DNA from: Tritonibacter litoralis
Lineage (GTDB): Bacteria > Pseudomonadota > Alphaproteobacteria > Rhodobacterales > Rhodobacteraceae
Direction: 5' to 3'
Length of the DNA stretch: 64,000 nt
Assembly (NCBI RefSeq): GCF_009496005.1
Contig: NZ_WIBF01000006.1
Span: forward strand, 1 to 64,000
Below are positions 26,289 through 35,027 of the stretch, piece by piece; within the stretch, counting starts at the first letter, position 1, and every line of letters begins with the position of its first letter. A program made the translations under genes and the position numbers. The notes below the pieces were generated by a model. The model did not search any database and was not told the origin of the DNA. It saw only the letters and a program-made list of their open reading frames with translations.

Positions 26289-27548
26289 TTACCTTTCTTC
26301 GGTCGTAGGAAGCGTGACCAGCCCGGCCAGAGATTGGACATCAGGCGTGGCAACAACTTCACGTGTATTGGCAAAGTTTTCGTGGTTCTGCGCGATCCGT
26401 GGCAGGTCGTAAAGATAGTTGACCATTGTTCCACCGGACTGGGCCCGGCCCTTGTCCGAGACATCGGCATCTGCGTGGACCGCATGGACAATGGCCCCAT
26501 TGCCCAGGTGGAAGCGTGCCACCGGATCAAAGGGAAGATCACCGCGGGATTTGGCATTCAGCAGGTAATGCGCCGCAAGCGCCTGCATGTGTTCAGGCGC
26601 ATCCGTGTTCCATGTCAGCCCCACCTGATCCAGCCATTTGGTCAGACCTGGAATGGGCGACAGTGTGACAAAGGTGCTGAGCCCCGACAATTCGGCCGAA
26701 AGATCCGCAGCAACCTGTTTGATCAGCGAATTGCCAAAAGAAATGCTGGCCAGACCTGCCTGGCAGTTGGAAATCGAATAAAACACCGCCGTATCCGCCG
26801 CTTCCGCAGGCAGCGCGTCCCGGTCCTCGGCCAGCAGCGCCTGTACAGATCCGGGCGTGCCCTTGGTCAGGGCCACCTCAACAAAGATCAACGGCTCGTC
26901 CGGCATCGATGGGTGAAAGAACGCAAAACAGCGGCGGTCTGTTGGCTCTAACCGGCGGCGCAGGTCGTCCCAGCTGTCGATGGCATGCACCGCCTCATAG
27001 GCGATGATCTTCTCCAGAATATGAGCCGGGCTTTCCCAGCTGATCGGGCGCAGCACAAGGAAGCCGCGATTGAACCACGAGGCAAAGAGATGGCGAAAAT
27101 CCAAATCCAGCGCCTGCAGCTCTGGCTCCTTGCCACCCAGCCGCAACAGATCCGCGCGCATTTCAACCAGGCTGCCGGTGGCGCCCGGCACCCGGTTCAA
27201 GCGGCGCACGAACTCTTGCCGGGCTGGTTCCGCCGCCGCCGCAAAGGCGCGATAGGTGGCTTTGGACGGGCTTTCTTCATAGGCATCCAGAGTGGCGCGC
27301 ACCGTCTCGGGATCCAGGTTCATGGTTGATGCGATGTTCCGGAAAAACGCAAGTTTTTCATCATCATCCAGCGCGCCAAACCGGGTCAGGATCTCTCGGG
27401 CCAAGGCCAGGCCCGAGGTTTCGCCAGCCGATCCCACCAAAGCGGTGGCCATTTCGGTTAGGGGGCGGCCATCCTCGGCCCCCTCTGATGCCTCGCGGCG
27501 ATACCGCCGTTCAAACACCGTGGACAGAAGATCGGCAAGCAAGGTCAT
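26289..27548 (-). CDS. Malonyl-CoA decarboxylase
   Basis: The 419-residue enzyme converts malonyl-CoA to acetyl-CoA and carbon dioxide (MatA/MCD family). It has an N-terminal helical domain and a C-terminal GNAT-like catalytic domain. Conserved segments are CFAFFHPSMPDEPLIFVEVAL (in part), FYSISNCQAGLASISFGN and FVTLSPIPGLTKWL, with the conserved His in ARFHLGNGA. The start MTLLADLL at 27548 overlaps the stop of the TRAP large-permease gene by four bases, showing translational coupling. With matB it completes malonate use. Confidence 0.93.
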   Translation of the reverse strand: MTLLADLLSTVFERRYRREASEGAEDGRPLTEMATALVGSAGETSGLALAREILTRFGALDDDEKLAFFRNIASTMNLDPETVRATLDAYEESPSKATYRAFAAAAEPARQEFVRRLNRVPGATGSLVEMRADLLRLGGKEPELQALDLDFRHLFASWFNRGFLVLRPISWESPAHILEKIIAYEAVHAIDSWDDLRRRLEPTDRRCFAFFHPSMPDEPLIFVEVALTKGTPGSVQALLAEDRDALPAEAADTAVFYSISNCQAGLASISFGNSLIKQVAADLSAELSGLSTFVTLSPIPGLTKWLDQVGLTWNTDAPEHMQALAAHYLLNAKSRGDLPFDPVARFHLGNGAIVHAVHADADVSDKGRAQSGGTMVNYLYDLPRIAQNHENFANTREVVATPDVQSLAGLVTLPTTEER

Positions 27549-28861
27549 ACTGCAACTCCCATGATTACATTGGGCAGCCAGGTCGCAAGGCCCGGGAACA
27601 GACACAGCAGGACAATCGCCAGCACCATACAGGCCACAAAAGGCAGCGACCCGGTCAGGATGGTTTTCAGCGAAATATCCGGCGCAATCCCGTTGATCAC
27701 ATAGAGGTTCAGGCCAACGGGCGGTGAAATCAGTCCAATTTCCATATTGATCGTCAACACCACCGCAAACCAGATCGGGTCAAACCCGGCGGCGTCAATG
27801 ATCGGCAACAGGATCGGCGCGGCCATCAGGATCACGGCCACGGGCGGCAGAAAGAACCCCGCAATCAGCAGGAAGACGTTCACAACCCCCATCAAAACCC
27901 AGCGGTTCACGTCCAGCGTGCCGATCCATTCGGCAATTGATTGGGTGATGAACAGCGAGCTGAGCATATAAGAGAACACGCCAGCGGCTGCGATGATGAA
28001 CAGGATCATCACGCTTTCCTTGGTGCTGTCGCGCAGGACCAGCCACAGATCTTTGGGGTTCCACAGTTTATAAATGATCATCGCGATCATCAGGCACAGC
28101 AAGGCCCCAACCGCTGCGGTTTCTGATGGTGTGGCGATGCCACCGTACATGGCATACAGCACGCCAAGGATAATCAGCAGGAACGGCAGCACCCGTGGCA
28201 GGATTTCAAAGCGTTGCGCCCAGGTGTAGCTGCCCGCGCTCAGCCGGGCGGCGTTGCCGGATTTCCAGGTCGAATAAAGCGACCAGACCATAAACAGGCC
28301 CACCAGCAATAGCCCCGGTATGACACCCGCCAGGAACAGGCGACCAATCGAAGTCTCGGTTGCGATGCCATAGACGATCATGGTGACCGAAGGCGGGATC
28401 AGAATGCCCAGCGTCCCGCCCGCCGCAATGGATCCCGCCGCAACACCATCGGGATAGCCGCGTTTGCGCATCTCTGGAATGCCCATCTTGCCAATGGCAG
28501 CACAGGTGGCAGGGGACGAGCCGGACATGGCCGCAAACAGCGCACAAGCGCCCAGATTGGACACAACCAGCCCACCGGGAACACGGGTCAGCCAGCGCTC
28601 CAGCGCCTCATACAAATCGGCCCCAGCCCGTGTCGAGGCAATCGACGCCCCCATTATGATAAACATTGGGATCGACAGAAGCGCAAAATTGTCCAGCTTG
28701 CCAAACAGCAGCTCGGGCATCAGCTCCAACGAGCGCGGCCCATCAAAGATCAGCAGAAAACTGGCCGAGACGATCAACAAGCCGATGGCCACGGAGACGC
28801 CGGAAAAAAGCACAAGGATGGTGGCAATGGCCACAATCGCGCCAAGCAGAAGCGGGTCCAT
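27545..28861 (-). CDS. TRAP transporter large permease, malonate locus (MatM-like)
   Basis: The 438-residue, 12-helix DctM subunit has family motifs MSGSSPATCAAIGKMGIPEM (in part) and GTLGILIPPSVTMIVYG, with EIGLISPPVGLNLYVING near the end. Sodium-driven uptake of malonate is inferred from its coupling to the decarboxylase and synthetase genes. The same order is known for the matPQM-AB genes of Sinorhizobium. The start codon shares one base with the stop of the small permease gene. Confidence 0.9.
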   Translation of the reverse strand: MDPLLLGAIVAIATILVLFSGVSVAIGLLIVSASFLLIFDGPRSLELMPELLFGKLDNFALLSIPMFIIMGASIASTRAGADLYEALERWLTRVPGGLVVSNLGACALFAAMSGSSPATCAAIGKMGIPEMRKRGYPDGVAAGSIAAGGTLGILIPPSVTMIVYGIATETSIGRLFLAGVIPGLLLVGLFMVWSLYSTWKSGNAARLSAGSYTWAQRFEILPRVLPFLLIILGVLYAMYGGIATPSETAAVGALLCLMIAMIIYKLWNPKDLWLVLRDSTKESVMILFIIAAAGVFSYMLSSLFITQSIAEWIGTLDVNRWVLMGVVNVFLLIAGFFLPPVAVILMAAPILLPIIDAAGFDPIWFAVVLTINMEIGLISPPVGLNLYVINGIAPDISLKTILTGSLPFVACMVLAIVLLCLFPGLATWLPNVIMGVAV

Positions 28862-29409
28862 CAGCGATCCTCCAGACCAAAAGGTTTGTCAACACCGGTC
28901 AAAACAGCGACCAGATCCGCGACCAGTTGCAACAGCAGCAATCCAAAACCAACCGGAATGGCCAGATAAGGAATCCACAAACGAACACCCCAGACCGTGT
29001 CGGATCTCCATCCGCGGTCCCAGGCAAAATGCCAGTACTCATAGCCGTAAAACAGCATGACTGCGGTGATGGCGATGGACAGGGATGAGGTCAGGATCGC
29101 CATGTAAAACCGCGGACGCGGTGGCAATGAGATCGGGATCAGGTCCACATTGACGTGCCCGCGCAGACGCTGAACATAGGGCAGCCCCACAAGGGTTGCG
29201 GCAATGACCAGATAAATGACCGCCTCGGTTTGCCAGACCGTCGACTTGTTCAGCACAAAGCGCACAACAATCATCTGGCAGGTGATGGCAACAGCGCTCA
29301 CGATCATGGCCGCAGAACACCACCCGGCCAAGGTGGACAGGACCGCAACAAGACGGAGAAAGGGGTTGTTCCCGGTATGGGACACCACGGCAGAGCTATG
29401 GGTAGCCAT
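28861..29409 (-). CDS. TRAP transporter small permease, malonate locus (MatQ-like)
   Basis: The 182 residues form a four-helix DctQ protein. Recognisable segments are SAVAITCQMIVVRFVLNKSTVWQTE and VQRLRGHVNVDLIPISLPPR (both in part). The start MATHSSAVV at 29409 follows AGGAGG. It links DctP docking to the large permease. It lies 78 bases after the binding-protein gene, and no terminator is seen in that gap. Confidence 0.88.
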   Translation of the reverse strand: MATHSSAVVSHTGNNPFLRLVAVLSTLAGWCSAAMIVSAVAITCQMIVVRFVLNKSTVWQTEAVIYLVIAATLVGLPYVQRLRGHVNVDLIPISLPPRPRFYMAILTSSLSIAITAVMLFYGYEYWHFAWDRGWRSDTVWGVRLWIPYLAIPVGFGLLLLQLVADLVAVLTGVDKPFGLEDR

Positions 29410-29487
29410 CTGCACCTCCTTTATTTTTATTAGAATTTCAGGGGGGTGGCATGTGGCAGGGCACACATCAGGCGCCCCGCCGACAGA

Positions 29488-30474
29488 TCATTCAACCGCC
29501 AACGCCATGTCGAGCAGCGCCTGTCCATCGCTGACTTCTTCGACAAATTTGGCATAAGAGGTTTCCATGGCCAGCGCCCGCCATGCGGCGAAATCCTCGG
29601 CGCTCATCTGAGCGATTTCTACACCTGCATTGGCAAAAACTTCGGCCGATGCCGCATCCTGTTTCTTGGCTTCTTCCAGGTAATAGGCTTCGGCCTTGGC
29701 CGAGGCCTCCAACAACGCGGTTTGCTGGGCCTCGGTCAGCCCGTCAAAGGTGCGCTTGTTCATCAACAGCGGCTGGTACATGAACCACAAGGCCACATCC
29801 CCCGCTGGCGTATAGCAGCTGACCTGTTCATAGATCCGATAGCTGACAAAGGACGAGGACGAGGTGTTCGCCGCCTGGAGAACACCGGTCTGCATTGCGT
29901 TGTAAATCTCGGACGAGGCCATCGACGCGATTGAGGCATCAGCCCCCGCCAGCATCTGTTCAAACGATTTGCCTGCCGCGCGGGTCTGCAAACCCTTTAC
30001 ATCCTCAGGCTTGGTGATGCATTTGTCCTTGCCTGCAAAACCACCAGCCAGATAGCCGTGTACCAGAACCATCACGTCATCTTCTGCCATCTTGGCTTCC
30101 AGCGCTTCCATAAAGGGCGAGGCGGCCAGGCGTGCAGCGTGATCATGATTTTTGACCAAACCGGGCATCAGGGTCAGGTTATACGCGGGTTGTTGTCCTC
30201 CGGCATATGACAGCGGCAGAACCGTCATATCCAACTGACCGCGGCTCAGGGGTTTGTACTGCTCACGGGGTTTGAACAGCGATTTCGAGCCAAAGATCTT
30301 AATCTCCAGATCCACGTCGGCGGCGGCGACTTCATCGGCCACAATCTGCGCGACCTGATGGCGAATGTCTTTGGTCGACCATTGGTGCGACAGCCGCAGT
30401 TCCGTTGCATGGGCCACTGCGCCGACCGACGCAAGCGCCAAAGCCGCGACGGCGGACTTAAGAATAGTTCTCAT
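29488..30474 (-). CDS. TRAP transporter substrate-binding protein, malonate locus (MatP-like)
   Basis: The 328-residue periplasmic binding protein has an N-terminal Sec signal (RTILKSAVAALALASVGAVA) cleaved near AHA. DctP features are ELRLSHQW, VLPLSYAGGQ and, near residue 170, DVKGLQTRAAGKSFEQMLAG (parts). The ligand is inferred to be malonate from its neighbours. The start at 30474 follows GAGGAGGAAACC. It is divergent from the GntR regulator gene, sharing a 138-base control region with a perfect operator box. Confidence 0.9.
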   Translation of the reverse strand: MRTILKSAVAALALASVGAVAHATELRLSHQWSTKDIRHQVAQIVADEVAAADVDLEIKIFGSKSLFKPREQYKPLSRGQLDMTVLPLSYAGGQQPAYNLTLMPGLVKNHDHAARLAASPFMEALEAKMAEDDVMVLVHGYLAGGFAGKDKCITKPEDVKGLQTRAAGKSFEQMLAGADASIASMASSEIYNAMQTGVLQAANTSSSSFVSYRIYEQVSCYTPAGDVALWFMYQPLLMNKRTFDGLTEAQQTALLEASAKAEAYYLEEAKKQDAASAEVFANAGVEIAQMSAEDFAAWRALAMETSYAKFVEEVSDGQALLDMALAVE

Positions 30475-30556
30475 GGTTTCCTCCTCCAAGAATCCAACCC
30501 CAGGGTCACCAGGGCAGCTTCATGATAGATATGAGAAGTTTTTTAAGTCAATATTT

Positions 30557-30566
30557 TTGTATACAA
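30557..30566. promoter_or_regulatory. GntR-type operator between the malonate operon and its regulator gene
   Basis: TTGTATACAA, a perfect inverted repeat, lies between the divergent matP-like and gntR genes, 47 bases before the regulator start. It is the same decamer as at 15023. It is the natural site for the neighbouring GntR protein. Confidence 0.7.
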
Positions 30567-30612
30567 GAATGATGGTCTTGAACGTTAAGACCATATTTGG
30601 TAACACAAATAC

Positions 30613-31269
30613 ATGGAAAAACGCCGCGCAGATATCATCGCTGAACAGCTGGAAGAACGCATCTTTGACGGAACCTTTGCCGATGGGGATCGCCTTGACG
30701 AAGCGCGTCTTGCTGAGCAGTTCGGCGTCTCGAGGACTCCATTAAGAGAGGCGTTACAAAGGCTTGCACGTTCTGGCCTGGTGGAGCTAATCCAACGCCG
30801 CGGCGCCTTTGTACGCCAGCCCGGCCCGGTGGAACTGCTGGAAATGTTTGAGGTCATGGCAGAGCTGGAAGCTGTCTGTGGGCGTCTGGCAGCCAAGCGG
30901 ATTTCGGACACGGCGCTGGTGCATCTGGATGAGGCAAACCAGAAATGTCAGGCTGCGGTAGAGGCGCGCGACCCCGACGCTTACTATTCCGAGAATGAGC
31001 GGTTTCACAAAATCATTTATAAGGAATCAGGTAACAGCTTCCTGGAGACCGAAACCGTTCTGCTGCACCGGCGCCTGCAACCGTTCCGACGTCAACAGTT
31101 GCGGCTGCGTGGTCGCATGGTGCAATCCATGAGCGAACACACCAGCATTCTGGAGGCCCTCGAACGTGGCGACGCGGAAGCTGCCGCAAGCGCGCTGCGG
31201 GGGCATGTGGCCATCCAGGGGGAGAAATTCCACAGCCTAATGTCCACCCTCAAAAGCGCCGCGGAATAA
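30613..31269 (+). CDS. GntR family regulator of the malonate locus (MatR-like)
   Basis: The 218 residues show a winged helix with LAEQFGVSRTPLREALQRLA (near residue 40) and an FCD domain with metal-type residues in NERFHKIIYKE, MVQSMSEHTSIL and AASALRGHVAIQ. It probably represses the divergent malonate uptake and degradation operon and is released by malonate or malonyl-CoA. The recognition helix is nearly identical in key positions to that of the regulator at 7857, consistent with both reading TTGT-NN-ACAA. Confidence 0.88.
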   Translation: MEKRRADIIAEQLEERIFDGTFADGDRLDEARLAEQFGVSRTPLREALQRLARSGLVELIQRRGAFVRQPGPVELLEMFEVMAELEAVCGRLAAKRISDTALVHLDEANQKCQAAVEARDPDAYYSENERFHKIIYKESGNSFLETETVLLHRRLQPFRRQQLRLRGRMVQSMSEHTSILEALERGDAEAAASALRGHVAIQGEKFHSLMSTLKSAAE

Positions 31270-31343
31270 CGGGCTAATGCGCGCTGCTTTGCAGGCGACA
31301 CCCCGCCCTTGGCAGCCTTAGTTTACAGCTTGAAACCTCAGCC

Positions 31344-31364
31344 GCGCGACAGATCTTGTCGCGC
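31344..31364. terminator. Bidirectional hairpin between gntR and the HTTM gene
   Basis: GCGCGACA and TGTCGCGC form a perfect 8-bp stem around GATCT in the 115-base gap between two convergent genes. No clear T-run follows, so confidence is moderate. Confidence 0.45.
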
Positions 31365-31384
31365 TCTCATCGTGCGCCTCGCAT

Positions 31385-32083
31385 TCACATGCCCGTGGTG
31401 ATCCGTTCTTGAAACCAGATCAGGGCGGGGTAAGCGCAGAGCCAGATCCAAAAAAACCGGTTCAGCCCAAAGAAACAGGCATTGGACAGGTGAAAGGCTG
31501 CGGTGCACAGCAGGGCAAGTTTCAGCATCACCGGGTCCAGCAAGGCCAGCGGAAACACCAGCTCAAGGAGGATCACGGCCCAGCCCATGGCCCATATAAC
31601 ACGGGGGCGATCAGCCCAACTGCGCAGCCCTTCGCTGACGGGATAGGCGGAATAGCGGAACACATCGTTCAGCGCAGAGCCTGACCGCCAGGCGGGGTTC
31701 CAGACCTTGACCCAGCCCGAGACAAAATAGGACAGCACCAGCTGCACCGCCAGATAGGACAGCGCCATTTCCTGCCAAAATCGGTTTGGGGCCACTTGCA
31801 CCAGACACAGGCAGGTGAGGATCAGCAATGTCATCTTGTCACTGCCGCCATTGTAAGGGCCCTGAAACCGGTGCAGCATCCATAAGGCGATGCCCCACAG
31901 CCCATACATCGCCCAGGGCGCGCCATAGCCCACCGCAACCGAGACCGCGAGCGCCAGTCTGGCAACAAAAATCAGCCGGTGTCGCACCTCCAGATGAGGG
32001 GGAAGAATGTGCTCAAGGCTTTGCTGGGCAATGGCAAGGCCCAGCAGGATCTCCATCAGGCGCAGGGTGAATTCAAACGTCAT
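31385..32083 (-). CDS. HTTM-like multi-pass membrane protein
   Basis: The 232 residues contain about six hydrophobic helices with basic and aromatic loop motifs: HRFQGPYNGGSDKMTLLIL and VSGWVKVWNPAWRSGSAL. These resemble the HTTM (vitamin K-dependent carboxylase-like) membrane domain found scattered in bacteria, whose role is unknown. The protein is shorter than full carboxylases and lacks a lumenal catalytic part. Its start overlaps the stop of the preceding gene by four bases, so the two proteins are probably made together. Confidence 0.65.
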   Translation of the reverse strand: MTFEFTLRLMEILLGLAIAQQSLEHILPPHLEVRHRLIFVARLALAVSVAVGYGAPWAMYGLWGIALWMLHRFQGPYNGGSDKMTLLILTCLCLVQVAPNRFWQEMALSYLAVQLVLSYFVSGWVKVWNPAWRSGSALNDVFRYSAYPVSEGLRSWADRPRVIWAMGWAVILLELVFPLALLDPVMLKLALLCTAAFHLSNACFFGLNRFFWIWLCAYPALIWFQERITTGM

Positions 32084-32520
32084 GCGCCACCTTTGAGGGT
32101 TGAGATTGGCACCGGATCGCTTTCGTATTCGACTGTTTTGACCAGCGCCTCCCCTTCACGCGCGATAAACACCAGCCGGATTTGCAACAGCCCTTCCTGC
32201 GCCTCCAACAGACGGGCCACACGGATCAGGATCTCATTCAGACTGTGCGGGCTTGGCTCTTCGATCATCCGTTCGGCACAGGACACCAGAAACAGCTGTT
32301 CGTTCCACGCCGGGTTCCAGACCATCCGCCGCACCAACGTGGCAACCGAAATGGTGGCAGGTCGGGGCCGATCCTCCTGCCAATCCTGCGCATGAGCGCC
32401 GCCGATCACCCGGTATTCGACCCGGGGCGATGGCGCCACGGATTTGAAAAACCGCCAGGAGGGAATCAGCGCAGGCAGCAGCAGTGAAATCACGCGCAAA
32501 ATCGCAGGCAGCACGGGCAA
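32080..32520 (-). CDS. Hypothetical protein coupled to the HTTM gene
   Basis: I do not recognise this 146-residue protein. It begins with a hydrophobic N-terminal helix (ILRVISLLLPALIPSW), which could be an anchor or signal. A mixed soluble part follows with RVEYRVIGGAHAQDW and IRLVFIAREGEALVKTVEYE. The 4-base overlap with the HTTM-like gene suggests that it is a partner on the periplasmic or cytoplasmic face of the same membrane complex. It opens this two-gene operon. Confidence 0.6.
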   Translation of the reverse strand: MPVLPAILRVISLLLPALIPSWRFFKSVAPSPRVEYRVIGGAHAQDWQEDRPRPATISVATLVRRMVWNPAWNEQLFLVSCAERMIEEPSPHSLNEILIRVARLLEAQEGLLQIRLVFIAREGEALVKTVEYESDPVPISTLKGGA

Positions 32521-32722
32521 TCCTTTGGATCAGACATCACAAAACCCGCCATTTCAGGCGGTCTGACCCAGTTTAAATCAGTGAATTTAACAGAGGGTTC
32601 CCAATACCCCGCGCTTTTGCCATTCCCCCCTTTGCAAACGGGGGAATCTGGTGTAAGCGGCGGGCTTCACGCGGGGTGACAGCCTTGGAGGCACCCTGCC
32701 CTAGAAACATTGGAGAATTCAA

Positions 32723-33349
32723 ATGGCAAAAGAGATTCCTGATCTCGTCGCCCAGGAACGTGCGGGGACAGGCAAGGGCGCCGCTCGCGCAGCACGTCGT
32801 GCTGGCATGGTTCCGGGTGTGGTTTACGGTGGTGATGTTGATCCGCTGGCAATCCAGATCCCGTTCAACGAACTGCTGAAAAAGCTGAAAGCTGGTCAGT
32901 TCAAGTCCACATTGTGGAACCTGAAGGTTGAAGGCCAAGACGACGTTCGCGTCATCTGCCGCGACGTTCAGCGTGACGTTGTCAAAGACCTGCCAACCCA
33001 CTTTGACCTGATGCGCCTGCGTCGTACTTCGAAGATCAACCTGTATATCCCGGTTGAATTCATCAACGAAGAAGCCGCACCTGGCATCAAAAAAGGTGGC
33101 GTTCTGACCGTTGTCCGTTCCGAAGTCGAGCTGATCGTAACCGCAGGTGACATCCCTGAGAAACTGGTTGTTGACCTGACCGGCAAAGACATCGGCGATG
33201 TGATCCACATCTCTGACGTTGATCTGCCTGCTGGTGCCAAGCCGACCATCGAGCGTGACTTTGTTGTTGCAAACCTCGCGGCTCCGTCCGGTCTGGCCGC
33301 CGCTGCTGACGACGAAGCCGAAGGAGAAGAAGCCGCTGCAGAAGCATAA
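32723..33349 (+). CDS. rplY: 50S ribosomal protein L25/general stress protein Ctc
   Basis: The 208-residue long form binds 5S rRNA with its N-terminal L25 domain (residues 1-95) and adds a C-terminal TL5/Ctc beta domain. The opening [20 protein letters not shown] and [20 protein letters not shown] (parts) are family hallmarks. The tail is Ala- and Glu-rich, as in alphaproteobacteria. GGAG precedes the ATG. The usual partner gene pth lies 2.5 kb downstream rather than next to it, because three other genes have come between. Confidence 0.95.
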   Translation: MAKEIPDLVAQERAGTGKGAARAARRAGMVPGVVYGGDVDPLAIQIPFNELLKKLKAGQFKSTLWNLKVEGQDDVRVICRDVQRDVVKDLPTHFDLMRLRRTSKINLYIPVEFINEEAAPGIKKGGVLTVVRSEVELIVTAGDIPEKLVVDLTGKDIGDVIHISDVDLPAGAKPTIERDFVVANLAAPSGLAAAADDEAEGEEAAAEA

Positions 33350-33380
33350 GCCAAACGTCCCAATCGGGTATGTTTGCAAG

Positions 33381-33408
33381 AAGGGATCCCATCGGGGGTC
33401 CCTTTTTT
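33381..33408 (+). terminator. Rho-independent terminator of rplY
   Basis: AAGGGATCCC and GGGGGTCCCTT pair around a short loop, followed by a T-run. It lies about 30 bases after the rplY stop. Confidence 0.8.
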
Positions 33409-33477
33409 GTTGCGCGGTTGACTGGTGACGGCCACCCTTGGTGAACATGCGTCAACACTGCAGTCAAACAGGACAAT

Positions 33478-34266
33478 ATGTCGAAGGTCCTTGGGAACAC
33501 CGCCCGGAAATATGGCAAGCACAGGCCATCGGTTGTTCTGGTCCACGGCGGGCCGGGTGCAGCAGGCGAGCTGGCGCCCTTGGCCAAGCTGCTGGCCGCA
33601 CGAGGGTTCGGCGTCTTGGAACCCTTTCAAACGGGCACCAGTGTCGACGCTCAAATCGCAGAGCTGCGTGATTTTCTGCAAGCCTTGAACCGGCCTGTGG
33701 CGCTGGTGGGCTGGTCCTGGGGTGCATGGCTGGCCCTGATGGTCGCTACGCGCAATCCAGAATTGCTGTCCCGTCTAGTGCTGATCGGCTGCCCGCCTTT
33801 TCTGGCTGAAGACGCCCGCAGCATTAACGCAACACGCATGGCGCGCCTGTCACCTGCCGCCCAAGACCAATGGGATCAATGGATGCCCCGGTTGGAGCAA
33901 CCTGGCGTTATGGATCAGGCCATGACCCTGTTTGACACCACCGATTGTTTTGCCCGCGACGACAGCCCGCGCCCCAAAGTGTGCTTTGACCCCGACATCC
34001 ACCATCAGGTCTGGGCAGAGGCTGCCGCGCTGCGCCGGAACAAGGCGCTGATCGTGGAACTGACACGGCTCCGCCTGCCGGTTCTTGCACTCCATGGGGA
34101 TTATGACCCGCACCCCGCCGACGCTGTGCAGCGGTCCCTCCGGTTACACCAACCAAAGGCCGCGTTTCACCTTCTGCAGAACTGCGGCCATAAACCCTGG
34201 CAAGAGGTCCACGCAAAATCAAGCTTTCTGACCCTGCTATGCGCGGGATTGCCCCGCCAGGCCTGA
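33478..34266 (+). CDS. Alpha/beta hydrolase, proline-iminopeptidase-like
   Basis: The 262-residue alpha/beta hydrolase has an oxyanion motif VLVHGGPGAAG (near residue 20), the nucleophile elbow GWSWGAW (Ser near 80), an Asp in LALHGDYDPHPAD (near 205) and the catalytic His in NCGHKPW. HGGPG is typical of prolyl aminopeptidases and related esterases, but the protein is shorter than those. It is probably cytoplasmic and its substrate is unknown. Its 3' end overlaps the convergent TetR gene by 30 bases. Confidence 0.8.
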   Translation: MSKVLGNTARKYGKHRPSVVLVHGGPGAAGELAPLAKLLAARGFGVLEPFQTGTSVDAQIAELRDFLQALNRPVALVGWSWGAWLALMVATRNPELLSRLVLIGCPPFLAEDARSINATRMARLSPAAQDQWDQWMPRLEQPGVMDQAMTLFDTTDCFARDDSPRPKVCFDPDIHHQVWAEAAALRRNKALIVELTRLRLPVLALHGDYDPHPADAVQRSLRLHQPKAAFHLLQNCGHKPWQEVHAKSSFLTLLCAGLPRQA

Positions 34267-34875
34267 CGCAAAGCCACCCATCGATGGGCTGCCTTGCCCC
34301 AGCGCGACGATGTCCAGGGCCAGCTGCTCCAACATCTGGCGTGCCTGCTCCTGCCGGTTGGGCCGCAGGACCAAGGTTGAGATCCCCGCCAGCGCCGTTT
34401 GCACAGACTGGGCCAACGCGCGGCAATCCGCATCCGTCGCCAGCTCTCCGGCGCTGCGCGCCTGTTCGAACATCTCAGTGAATTGATCCTCAAATGCATC
34501 CGCCAACCGGTTGAGCGCCGCATGCACTTCGGGGGAGTCAATTCCGGTTTCCATCAGCGATTTACAGATGAAACAGGCGGCCTTGGGACCGTCGTGCTGG
34601 GCAATCGGATGGCTTTGACGCACGGCCTCTGCCAGCGCGTGCAGTTTGGTCTCGCCGACGCAGTCGGCGTAATGACCTGACATCATCTGATCAGCATAAA
34701 GCTGTAGCGCCCGCGCAAACAGCCCGGCCTTGGAGCCAAAGGCCGCATAGATCGAACCAGGATGCATCCCCAGATGATGCTCCAGATCCTTGATCGAGGT
34801 TCCGTTGAACCCCTTCTCCCAAAACAGATAAAGCGCCTTGTGCAATGCTTCGGCGCGGTCGTGTCGCTGTGCCAT
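34237..34875 (-). CDS. TetR/AcrR family regulator
   Basis: The 212 residues have an N-terminal TetR helix-turn-helix: ALYLFWEKGFNGTSIKDLE, then HHLGMHPGSIYAAFGSKAGLF (parts). A helical ligand domain with a Cys pair (KAACFICKSL) follows, which could sense thiol-reactive compounds. It is divergent from the AhpD-like gene. Two near-palindromic TGAGYGATCRCTYA sites lie between the two genes, so it probably represses both itself and that gene. Confidence 0.88.
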   Translation of the reverse strand: MAQRHDRAEALHKALYLFWEKGFNGTSIKDLEHHLGMHPGSIYAAFGSKAGLFARALQLYADQMMSGHYADCVGETKLHALAEAVRQSHPIAQHDGPKAACFICKSLMETGIDSPEVHAALNRLADAFEDQFTEMFEQARSAGELATDADCRALAQSVQTALAGISTLVLRPNRQEQARQMLEQLALDIVALGQGSPSMGGFASGLAGQSRA

Positions 34876-34931
34876 AGGGGCTTATAACCTGCCTTGGCGC
34901 AGGGCGCTATGTTTCCTGCCCTGGTCACGCT

Positions 34932-34969
34932 TGAGTGATCGCTTTAAATGAAACTTGAGCGATCACTCA
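34932..34969. promoter_or_regulatory. Tandem TetR-type operators
   Basis: TGAGTGATCGCT (34932-34943) and AGCGATCACTCA (34958-34969) are perfect inverted copies with a 14-base spacer. Each copy is itself nearly palindromic. The pair lies between the TetR gene and the AhpD-like gene. Confidence 0.7.
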
Positions 34970-35027
34970 CCCCTACTTACATCCTTGGGACATCCAGACA
35001 CTGGACCTCTAACCACAGGATACCGAG

